Positions 1-5,381 of a stretch of DNA of 7,685 bases are shown piece by piece. The DNA comes from Deltaproteobacteria bacterium. GTDB lineage: Bacteria; Desulfobacterota; DSM-4660; Desulfatiglandales; HGW-15. The translations under genes and the position numbers were made by a program. Numbering within the stretch: the stretch's first letter is position 1; every line of letters begins with the position of its first letter. Under the pieces are notes generated by a model. That model had not been told where the DNA came from. It searched no databases and worked only from the letters and a program-made list of their open reading frames with translations. Location of the stretch: the NCBI GenBank assembly GCA_030671095.1, contig DAOVAK010000112.1, positions 1 through 7,685 on the forward strand, read 5' to 3'.

Positions 1-7
1 CCCAATA

Positions 8-30
8 CCTGTTAGAACGTATCTAACAGG
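8..30. repeat. 23-bp palindrome at the left edge
   Basis: CCTGTTAGA and TCTAACAGG form a perfect 9-bp inverted repeat around the 5-base centre ACGTA. No T-run follows, so it is not an evident intrinsic terminator. The distance between CTGT and ACAG is 13 bases, which does not fit a LexA box (8 bases in E. coli). It may be an operator or an RNA hairpin belonging to something upstream of the window. The symmetry is seen directly; any role is unknown. Confidence 0.4.
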
Positions 31-162
31 GCGGGGATGAAGCGTAACGCAGCAGTTGGACTTTTTACGAAGCCGTCAATATTGTTTTTATCAACAAAGA
101 CGCTGATATTCTCATCCGAAGATGCGGTTGCTAAGGTCTTCTGTTTCCGTTATGAATAAGCA

Positions 163-181
163 GGTTCCATGAACCGTTTTT
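163..181 (+). terminator. Weak terminator-like hairpin
   Basis: GGTTC and GAACC are separated by CAT and followed by GTTTTT. The 5-bp stem is short for an intrinsic terminator, but stem plus T-run has the right form and sits upstream of the cyclase gene, where a preceding transcript could end. No gene is visible to its left inside the window, so this is tentative. Confidence 0.2.
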
Positions 182-222
182 AATAATCTTCAGGACAATC
201 GGATCAAGGAATGGCGTCTTTT

Positions 223-242
223 GCAGAATTCTTAAATTCTGC
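223..242. repeat. 8-bp inverted repeat upstream of the cyclase gene
   Basis: GCAGAATT and AATTCTGC are perfect complements around CTTA, about 45 bases before the cyclase start. There is no T-run after it. A very weak promoter reading, TTGCAG (221-226) with TATTTG (244-249) at 17 bases, would place the palindrome exactly in the promoter spacer, where an operator could act. The palindrome is observed; the promoter and operator reading is speculative. Confidence 0.3.
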
Positions 243-287
243 CTATTTGTCTACTCACAAGAACAAAAAGTAATCGCAGGTTGAAAG

Positions 288-1877
288 ATGAAAGCAAGCA
301 ATGAAGAGAGAACGGGGTTTGAAAAAATGAGTTTGGCAGGCCTTTACATGCGCAATCTGGGCGCGAATCTGTTGGGGTTTATGATTATTGTGGTGCTAAA
401 CCTCTTCACACCGCTTGAGTTCTTCAGGCTGTTTAGGAGCTTTCTTTTTCTGGAAGGATACTGGAAGGTATTTTTCCTCTTTTTCCCATTCGTCTTTTGC
501 CTGCTTATCCTGCTGCAGCATCGCATCCAAAGCCCTATCGAGAAAGCCAGGGTCCTGATGAGTGCAGGAGAGGGCATTCCTGACAATCTGGCGGAAAAGG
601 CGAAGCAGAGACTTTTGAACCTGCCTTTTCTCATAGTCGGAATGAACCTGGCAGTCTGGATCATTCTGCCCGCTTTGGTGGCCTCTTCATTTTACCTTTT
701 CATGGAGGCCTCCCTCAAGACCTGCCTCTTCCTCTATTTTAGAACATTCATGATTGGCCTAATCGCTTCTGGCCTTTCATTCTTCCTGGTGGAGGGCTTT
801 TCAAGAAAGACCTTGATTCCATTGTTTTTCCCGAAAGGTAGACTGGCCGCCGTACCGCACACTATCAAGATCCCTATTCTTAGAAGAATAAGGGTATTGT
901 ATGGGGCGGGGACCCTCAATCCTATGATCATTCTGGTAGGGACCCTCCTTTTTGCAACATGGGAGGCCAAGGGAGCCCAAATCCACCTGGAAAATTTCCT
1001 TAGCGAGATCCTCCTTTTTACGCTTATTCTCTGCACCATTTTTGTGATTATCGCATTGAGACTGAATTTCCTTGTTCAAGGATCTATTCAGAAACCTATA
1101 GAAGAGATGCTGGGCATCATCGAAAGCGTGAAGGGCGGTGATTTCAGCCAAAGGATGCGCGTTCTCTCAAATGATGAAATCGGTGTGCTGGGAGATGCGG
1201 GAAATGCCATGATCGCAGGATTGGCAGAAAGGGAGAGGATCAGGGATACATTTGGAAAATATGTGACGCCTGAGATAAGGGATGAGATACTTGCAGGACG
1301 GATACCCTTGGATGGCGAAAGAAGGTTGGCCACCCTGCTCTTTTCAGATCTGCGCGGCTTCACCAGCTACGTGGAAGAGACCGCTCCTGAAGAGGTGATA
1401 AAAAGCATGAGAGCGTATTTTACCGCCATGCAGAGGGCTGTTCGTATGCACCAGGGGCTCGTACTCCAGTATGTGGGAGATGAGATAGAGGCCGTTTTTG
1501 GCGTTCCTTTGGGTTATGACGACCATGCGGATAAAGCCGTTCTCGCAGCACTTGAGATGAGAAAAAGGTTGGAAGAACTGAATAGCCGTCGGATGAAGGA
1601 AGGAAAAACGCCATTCAGGCACGGGATAGGCATCCATACGGGTATGGTGTTAGCTGGCAATACGGGCAGCGAGGACCGCCTTTCCTATGCGCTCATAGGC
1701 GACACGGTCAATTTGGCCTCAAGGATAGAGCAACTGACAAAGGCATTCCATTGCGATATATTGGTCAGCAAGGAGACGGCAAAGAGGCTAGAGAATTCCT
1801 TTCAGATGAAAGCCGAGAACCCTCAGAAGGTCAAAGGTTATTCGAGGCCTCTCACTGTATACAGCGTTTTGGACTAA
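288..1877 (+). CDS. Membrane-bound HAMP-domain class III adenylate/guanylate cyclase
   Basis: A 529-residue signalling protein predicted to make a cyclic nucleotide from ATP or GTP on the cytoplasmic face of the inner membrane. About six hydrophobic segments (roughly 24-42, 60-77, 113-135, 145-167, 210-224, 240-263) are joined by short loops, so no large periplasmic sensor is present. A HAMP linker (about 260-315, with NDEIGVLGDAGNAM) leads to the catalytic domain (about 345-525). Metal-binding Asp354 (FSDLRGFT) and Asp398 (GDEIEAVFG) and the transition-state pair Asn475/Arg479 (VNLASR) are present. The purine-selecting positions are unusual: Gln394 where Lys is normal and Ala468 where Thr or Asp is normal, so the product cannot be named. 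The ATG at 288 has a modest CAGG seven bases upstream; an in-frame ATG at 327 is an alternative. A DUF2007-like gene follows closely. Confidence 0.93.
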   Translation: MKASNEERTGFEKMSLAGLYMRNLGANLLGFMIIVVLNLFTPLEFFRLFRSFLFLEGYWKVFFLFFPFVFCLLILLQHRIQSPIEKARVLMSAGEGIPDNLAEKAKQRLLNLPFLIVGMNLAVWIILPALVASSFYLFMEASLKTCLFLYFRTFMIGLIASGLSFFLVEGFSRKTLIPLFFPKGRLAAVPHTIKIPILRRIRVLYGAGTLNPMIILVGTLLFATWEAKGAQIHLENFLSEILLFTLILCTIFVIIALRLNFLVQGSIQKPIEEMLGIIESVKGGDFSQRMRVLSNDEIGVLGDAGNAMIAGLAERERIRDTFGKYVTPEIRDEILAGRIPLDGERRLATLLFSDLRGFTSYVEETAPEEVIKSMRAYFTAMQRAVRMHQGLVLQYVGDEIEAVFGVPLGYDDHADKAVLAALEMRKRLEELNSRRMKEGKTPFRHGIGIHTGMVLAGNTGSEDRLSYALIGDTVNLASRIEQLTKAFHCDILVSKETAKRLENSFQMKAENPQKVKGYSRPLTVYSVLD

Positions 1878-1921
1878 CTTGAAGCGGATTAGAGGTGGGG
1901 GAAACGGACCGCTTAGTAATT

Positions 1922-2185
1922 ATGGAAGATTACATAAAAATTGCGACCTTGGAAAATGAGATCGAGGCAATGTTGCTGGATTCCATCCTCACGGAGAGGA
2001 ATGTCCCCCATCTGATGAGATCCTACTATGATACGGCCTATGATGGTCTGTTCCAGACTCAAAAAGGGTGGGGCTGTGTGAGTGCGCCAGAAGGGTACAA
2101 GAAAGAAATCATGGAGATCCTGACGGATTTGAGGAAGGAAGCCAGCTCCTTTGAATCGTCTCTAGATGTTTCAGAGGAAAATTGA
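1922..2185 (+). CDS. DUF2007-type putative signal-transducing small protein
   Basis: An 87-residue soluble protein beginning MEDYIKIATLENEIEAMLLD. The pattern of a short beta strand, then N-E-I-E-A and a helix, a second strand near RNVPHLMRS, an aromatic/glycine stretch (AYDGLFQTQKGWG), a strand with V-x-A-P-E and a final helix resembles the DUF2007 family, whose members are called putative signal-transducing proteins; the biochemical role is not known. The start is uncertain: an in-frame GTG at 1895 would add nine residues and lies 17 bases after the cyclase stop. I prefer the ATG at 1922 because the family normally starts a few residues before the NEIEA segment, although neither start has a clear ribosome binding site at normal spacing. 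The short gap suggests co-transcription with the cyclase. Confidence 0.75.
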   Translation: MEDYIKIATLENEIEAMLLDSILTERNVPHLMRSYYDTAYDGLFQTQKGWGCVSAPEGYKKEIMEILTDLRKEASSFESSLDVSEEN

Positions 2186-2279
2186 CTCAAGTAAAGTTCC
2201 AAAACGGCATGCCTTGTGGTAATATGAGGAAAAAAGCCGCGAATCGTTTCAAGTCTTCGCAGGTTTTCGGGAGTCTCAG

Positions 2280-3485
2280 GTGAGAATAATTTTCTTTGCA
2301 GGCAAGGGCGGGGTGGGCAAGACAAGTGTGGCCGCTGCCACAGGAATAAAGGTGGCCGCAATGGGACACAAGACCGTTATCATGTCGTTGGATGTGGCTC
2401 ACAGCCTTTCAGATATTTTTGATCTTGATAAGGATCTGCTGGATCAAAACAAGGGAAAACCCTTTGAGGTCAACAAAAACCTCTGGATCCAAGAGCTAGA
2501 CATATCTGAAGAGATGGAGAAGAACTGGGGAGACATCCATAGATACCTTTCGACCCTCTTCAATACAACGGGGCTGGATTCAATCTTAGCCGAGGAGTTG
2601 GCTATCTTGCCTGGGATGGAAGAGATAAGCTTGCTTCTTTACATCAACAGTTATGCTCAGAACAAAAAATACGATGTCATCATCCTTGATTGTGCGCCCA
2701 CCGGGGAGTCCCTCAGATTTATCAGCATTCCGACGACCCTGGAGTGGTATATGAAAAAGCTGTTCAAGCTGGAGAAGACCATCGTCAAAGTAGCCCGTCC
2801 GGTGGTAAAGAAGGTATATGGTCTTCCCTTACCCGGCGATGACTATTTCGATGCCATTGAGTACCTGTTTGAACGTTTGAGGGGGGTGGATCAACTCCTT
2901 ATTGACCAAGAGACAACCTCTGTCCGCCTTGTGACCAACCCGGAGAAGATTGTCTTAAAAGAGACCCAGAGGGCCTTCATGTATTTCTGCCTCTACAAGA
3001 TGAATATTGATGCCATAATAGTGAATCGCATTTTACCCGACGACGTTGAGGATGCATACTTTGAGGGTTGGAGGGAAAGCCAGAAGAAGCATATGGAAAA
3101 GGCTGAAGAATATTTCAGTCCAGTTCCCACCTTTCATGTAAAGCTTTTCAAAGATGAAATATTTGGTTATGAGAGCTTAAAGGCCTTTGCCGATCAAATC
3201 TATGGGGAAAGGAATCCCCTGGAGCGGTTTTTTGAGGGAGAGCCTTACAGTCTGATTAAGAAGGATGGGGAATATCGTCTGATGATGAAACTTCCGTTTA
3301 TCATGAAGCAGGATGTGGAACTGAACAAGGTGTCTGACGAATTGATCGTGCGCGTGGGCAGTTTCAAAAGGCATCTGTTGCTTCCGAGACATGTGGCTGC
3401 CTCAAAAGAGGTGAAGGCCAGGCTGGAAGGTGAGTACTTGTATATCCATTTTAAAGGAGAGGACCATGGCAAAACAGAAGCATAG
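2280..3485 (+). CDS. ArsA/GET3-family ATPase with C-terminal Hsp20-like domain
   Basis: A 401-residue cytoplasmic P-loop ATPase of the ArsA/TRC40 group. The deviant Walker A GKGGVGKTS (8-16, signature Lys9), the switch I region DVAHSLSDIF (38-47, usually DPAHS), the PGMEE segment (111-115) and switch II DCAPTGES (137-144, usually DTAPTGHT) are all visible. Residues about 321-391 look like the Hsp20-like beta domain attached to many bacterial ArsA relatives (LMMKLPF...DELIVRVG...RHLLLPR). It is one ATPase half, against two in plasmid ArsA (about 580 residues). Only Cys138 and Cys237 occur, so the arsenite-binding triple-cysteine site of ArsA is absent and no arsB or arsR is nearby: arsenic export is unlikely. 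The start is GTG, with CGGGAG six bases upstream. The end overlaps the next gene by 20 bases. The client or cargo is unknown. Confidence 0.92.
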   Translation: MRIIFFAGKGGVGKTSVAAATGIKVAAMGHKTVIMSLDVAHSLSDIFDLDKDLLDQNKGKPFEVNKNLWIQELDISEEMEKNWGDIHRYLSTLFNTTGLDSILAEELAILPGMEEISLLLYINSYAQNKKYDVIILDCAPTGESLRFISIPTTLEWYMKKLFKLEKTIVKVARPVVKKVYGLPLPGDDYFDAIEYLFERLRGVDQLLIDQETTSVRLVTNPEKIVLKETQRAFMYFCLYKMNIDAIIVNRILPDDVEDAYFEGWRESQKKHMEKAEEYFSPVPTFHVKLFKDEIFGYESLKAFADQIYGERNPLERFFEGEPYSLIKKDGEYRLMMKLPFIMKQDVELNKVSDELIVRVGSFKRHLLLPRHVAASKEVKARLEGEYLYIHFKGEDHGKTEA

Positions 3486-3693
3486 TGAGGAGATGATGTA
3501 TTGCCCTGTGGGCAAGTTCTTTTGGGATATGCAGAAAGGCTCCCGGAAAAAGTCCAAATTCTTTGATCATCTGGACCAGTCGCGCGTCGAATTTCTAAAA
3601 GCGATCAGAACGCTGGTTGATGAGAGAATAGCAGATATTGAGAAAAGAGGGGCTGCCAGGTCTAAGAGAGCGACCAAGATCAAGGTGGAGTGA
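3466..3693 (+). CDS. Small conserved-looking protein of unknown function
   Basis: A 75-residue basic protein that I do not recognise as a named family. The ATG at 3466 is preferred over an in-frame upstream ATG at 3430 because a strong AAAGGAGAGG lies at 3453-3462. It has a short N-terminal segment with MYCPVGKFFWDM (11-22), a lysine/serine-rich turn (24-31) and one long probable helix (about 35-62, with QSRVEFLKAIRTLVDERIAD), then a basic tail ending KIKVE. No membrane segment or signal peptide is seen; Cys13 is the only cysteine. It overlaps the end of the ArsA-like gene by 20 bases in another frame, so translation is probably coupled and the protein may work with that ATPase. The good ribosome binding site and the overlap make it likely real; the function is open. 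Confidence 0.72.
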   Translation: MAKQKHSEEMMYCPVGKFFWDMQKGSRKKSKFFDHLDQSRVEFLKAIRTLVDERIADIEKRGAARSKRATKIKVE

Positions 3694-3746
3694 AAATCGT
3701 TATCGTCCTGGATGCCGCAGGGGATTTGGCTCTCACCGAGCCGTAG
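3690..3746 (+). pseudogene. Possible 18-codon remnant or leader peptide
   Basis: A GTG overlaps the stop codon of the preceding gene as GTGA, with AAGGTGG just upstream, and opens an 18-residue frame reading KIVIVLDAAGDLALTEP after the start. It stops at TAG 3744-3746, twelve bases before the GC-rich hairpin. The strand-like hydrophobic start resembles the beginning of an alpha/beta protein, so this may be the stump of a gene interrupted by the repeat. It may equally be chance or a short leader. It is too short to assign. Confidence 0.2.
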
Positions 3747-3757
3747 GTCCTACCCGC

Positions 3758-3829
3758 CCGCCTCGCCTGCCCCGCCCCGTTCCGGGTCGGGACGGGGAAG
3801 GCGAGGCCTATGGCGGGCAGGCGAGGCGG
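3758..3829. repeat. GC-rich intergenic hairpin repeat, copy 1
   Basis: A perfect 15-bp inverted repeat (3758-3772 with 3815-3829, CCGCCTCGCCTGCCC and its complement) encloses a second hairpin, CCCCGTTCC (3775-3783) with GGGACGGGG (3789-3797), nine pairs with one G-T. The inner right side carries GAGGCCTATG (3803-3812), which recurs in the hairpin upstream of the last gene. GGCGAGGC also occurs twice on the right side (from 3800 and from 3820). There is no T-run, so it is not a standard terminator. Its far higher GC content than the neighbouring genes fits a dispersed intergenic palindromic element; a role in protecting or ending the upstream mRNA is possible. Confidence 0.6.
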
Positions 3830-3947
3830 AGACACAGCTAAATGAAAACGGCCTCGTCTCTTTTGGCAGAGCGGCCGGGGTGCAGGCAACGGAAGTTTAA
3901 ATAGCTGTTCAGTATTACGTGTTAAGAAAGCTGCCCAAAAGAAAGGG

Positions 3948-3989
3948 TTTTTGCCCGATCTCGCGTTTGTGGGATCGGGCAAAAATTTT
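3948..3989 (+). terminator. Intrinsic terminator upstream of hisS
   Basis: TTTTTGCCCGATC (3948-3960) and GATCGGGCAAAAA (3973-3985) form a perfect 13-bp stem around a 12-base loop, followed by TTTT (3986-3989). This is a good Rho-independent terminator for the ATPase cluster upstream. Because the arms are T-rich and A-rich outside a GC core, it could work to some extent in either direction. It lies about 135 bases before the hisS start, so it separates the two transcription units unless it acts as an attenuator of a longer hisS leader. Confidence 0.7.
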
Positions 3990-4013
3990 CCCTGTGATCA
4001 TGGGGGTGGAACG

Positions 4014-4057
4014 ACGGCCTCTGGAGCAAATCTATTGACGAGATATTACGGCCTCTG
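4014..4057. repeat. Direct repeat ACGGCCTCTG flanking a -35-like box
   Basis: ACGGCCTCTG occurs exactly at 4014-4023 and 4048-4057, 34 bases apart, and its first eight bases also occur at 3848-3855. Between the two copies lies TTGACG (4035-4040), a close match to a sigma-70 -35 box. No strong -10 box stands 16-18 bases later (ATAGAA at 4058-4063 is poor), so the promoter is weak or displaced. The repeats could be regulator sites for hisS-aspS. The repeat is observed; the role is inferred. Confidence 0.3.
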
Positions 4058-4070
4058 ATAGAAGAGCTTA

Positions 4071-4095
4071 TATAAAATCGTGAAGCGATTTTATA
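4071..4095. promoter_or_regulatory. 10-bp inverted repeat in the hisS leader
   Basis: TATAAAATCG and CGATTTTATA are perfect complements around TGAAG, 29 bases before the hisS start. In RNA this would be an AU-rich hairpin just ahead of the ribosome-binding-site hairpin. In DNA it could be an operator, and its left arm contains TATAAA, which could itself serve as a -10 box, although no good -35 box stands at the right distance. Which of the two it is cannot be decided from sequence. Confidence 0.4.
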
Positions 4096-4103
4096 ACTTG
4101 ATG

Positions 4104-4124
4104 AAAGGAGAGACAGGCTCCTTT
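4104..4124 (+). promoter_or_regulatory. hisS ribosome binding site sequestered in a hairpin
   Basis: The Shine-Dalgarno sequence AAAGGAG (4104-4110) is perfectly complementary to CTCCTTT (4118-4124) across the 7-base loop AGACAGG. The right arm includes the first base of the TTG start codon, and two more wobble pairs can extend the stem outward. Folding would hide both the ribosome binding site and the start, so hisS translation may be held low or controlled. No ligand-binding domain is evident. Confidence 0.45.
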
Positions 4125-5377
4125 TGGAATTTGCAACCCTAAAAGGCTTTAAAGACATCCTGCCCGCAGAGGTGAGGAACTGGCAGCGACTAGAATCGGA
4201 GTCCAGAAGGGTTTTCCAGTGTTTTGGATTTCAGGAGATCAAACCCCCCATTCTGGAAAGAACGGAGCTATTCAGTCGGAGCATCGGGCAAGATACGGAT
4301 ATTGTTGCCAAAGAAATGTACTCCTTCAAAGACATGAAAGGACGGGCCCTCAGCCTGCGTCCAGAGGCGACCGCCTCAGTGGTCAGGGCTTACATTCAGC
4401 ACCGGCTCTATGAAAAAAACCCCGTGCAGAAGCTTTTCACCGTCGGACCCATGTTCAGGCATGAACGGCCTCAAAAAGGTAGATTCAGGCAGTTCCATCA
4501 GATAAATGCGGAAATACTTGGTGATCCGGGGCCCAAGTCTGATGCGGACATCATTGTCATGGCTATGGCCCTCTTTGATGCAATCGGGTTGACAGGACTT
4601 ACCCTTCACCTTAATTCCCTTGGTTGCCCTGAGTGTAGAATAGGTTTCAGAGAGGAGCTTCAACAGTACTTATCCCAAAGAATCGCTGACCTGTGTACGG
4701 ACTGTCAAAGAAGGGCGGAAACCAATCCGCTGAGGGTTTTTGACTGTAAAGTGGAACGCTGCCAAGAGGTGGTGTCAGGGGCTCCGTCCATCCTCGACCA
4801 TATCTGTGAGGATTGTCAGAACCATTTTTGCGGCCTTCAAGATTACCTCAATGGCTCGGAGATCTCCTTTGTCCTAAACCCCAAGCTCGTGAGAGGTCTT
4901 GATTATTACAACAGAACCACCTTTGAGCTGCAGACGAAAAGGCTCGGCGCCCAAAATGCCGTAGCAGGTGGAGGCCGATATGACGGCCTTGTGAAACTCC
5001 TTGGTGGCCCTGACCACCCTGCTTTGGGCTTTGCCATGGGTGTGGAGAGATTGGTGACCCTGTTGGATAAGGGCAAAGAACAGGAGGTCATGACCCCTCA
5101 GCTCTTCGTGGCAGCACTAGGGGAAAAGGCTGAGAAAAGGGCTTTTAACTGGGTCAATGACCTGAGGAAGTCGGGTGTGTGGGCGGAAATGGAATATGCC
5201 TCAAAGGGGCTAAATGCGCTGATGAAGAAAGCGGATCGATTGGGTGCCAAAAAAGTGCTTATTGTGGGAGAGGATGAACTGGCATCAGGTAAAGGGATAC
5301 TGAGAGATTTGGAAACGAAAGGCCAGCAAGAGATTGGTTTGGAAAACGTTGTAAACAAGCTGATGAAGGCCCTGTAG
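4124..5377 (+). CDS. hisS: Histidyl-tRNA synthetase
   Basis: A 417-residue class II aminoacyl-tRNA synthetase that charges tRNA(His) with histidine in the cytoplasm, of the usual bacterial length. The family start LKGFKDILP (6-14), motif 2 with FRHERPQKGRFRQFHQ (111-126), the histidine-binding loop LVRGLDYYNRTTFE (255-268), the GGGRYDGL segment (282-289), motif 3 with GFAMGVERL (302-310) and the C-terminal anticodon-binding domain (about 325-417) are present. The insertion domain has paired cysteines (168/171, 191/194, 208/213, 228/231), a pattern known from many HisRS and possibly metal-binding. The start is TTG: upstream in frame there is a TAA at 4094-4096 and no ATG, and the TTG puts the conserved N-terminus at the right place, 13 bases after AAAGGAG. 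aspS follows after 4 bases. Confidence 0.97.
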   Translation: MEFATLKGFKDILPAEVRNWQRLESESRRVFQCFGFQEIKPPILERTELFSRSIGQDTDIVAKEMYSFKDMKGRALSLRPEATASVVRAYIQHRLYEKNPVQKLFTVGPMFRHERPQKGRFRQFHQINAEILGDPGPKSDADIIVMAMALFDAIGLTGLTLHLNSLGCPECRIGFREELQQYLSQRIADLCTDCQRRAETNPLRVFDCKVERCQEVVSGAPSILDHICEDCQNHFCGLQDYLNGSEISFVLNPKLVRGLDYYNRTTFELQTKRLGAQNAVAGGGRYDGLVKLLGGPDHPALGFAMGVERLVTLLDKGKEQEVMTPQLFVAALGEKAEKRAFNWVNDLRKSGVWAEMEYASKGLNALMKKADRLGAKKVLIVGEDELASGKGILRDLETKGQQEIGLENVVNKLMKAL

Positions 5378-5381
5378 ATAA

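Larger units (their letters stand above)
3694..4123. other. 430-base intergenic region between the ATPase cluster and hisS
   Basis: No convincing protein gene is seen here. In order it holds the 18-codon frame, the GC-rich hairpin (3758-3829), a stretch from 3830 to about 3945 in which I see no recognisable gene, riboswitch or tRNA, an intrinsic terminator (3948-3989), a duplicated 10-mer (4014-4057), a 10-bp inverted repeat (4071-4095) and the hairpin over the hisS start (4104-4124). Two open frames of 62 and 67 codons in 3638-3900 run through the hairpin, are rich in Arg, Pro and Gly, and are taken as by-products of its base composition. Confidence 0.6.

Noticed and set aside
8..30. LexA/SOS box at the left edge (CTGT...ACAG).
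   Set aside because: The spacing is 13 bases rather than the 8 of the E. coli-type box, and no damage-response gene follows.
2182..2225. Promoter starting with TTGACT between the DUF2007 gene and the ATPase gene.
   Set aside because: No -10-like box lies at 16-18 bases; TAATAT is about 30 bases away. Co-transcription from upstream is simpler.
3430..3465. Upstream ATG at 3430 as the start of the 75-residue gene.
   Set aside because: It has no suitable ribosome binding site and would lengthen the overlap with the ATPase gene, whereas the ATG at 3466 follows AAAGGAGAGG.
2280..3485. Arsenical pump ATPase of an arsenic-resistance operon.
   Set aside because: Only one ATPase half, only two isolated cysteines, and no arsR, arsB, arsC or arsD in the neighbourhood.
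3638..3900. Two overlapping open frames (67 codons at 3638-3841 and 62 codons at 3712-3900).
   Set aside because: Both run through the GC-rich hairpin, are rich in Arg, Pro and Gly, lack a good ribosome binding site and show no family features.
4003..4016. T-box-like sequence GGGGTGGAACGACG before hisS (about 11 of 13 defined bases match AGGGTGGNACCGCG).
   Set aside because: No terminator follows it; the only terminator lies upstream at 3948-3989. The TGGA bulge would need a tRNA with discriminator U, whereas tRNA(His) usually has C and tRNA(Asp) G. No specifier stem is seen.
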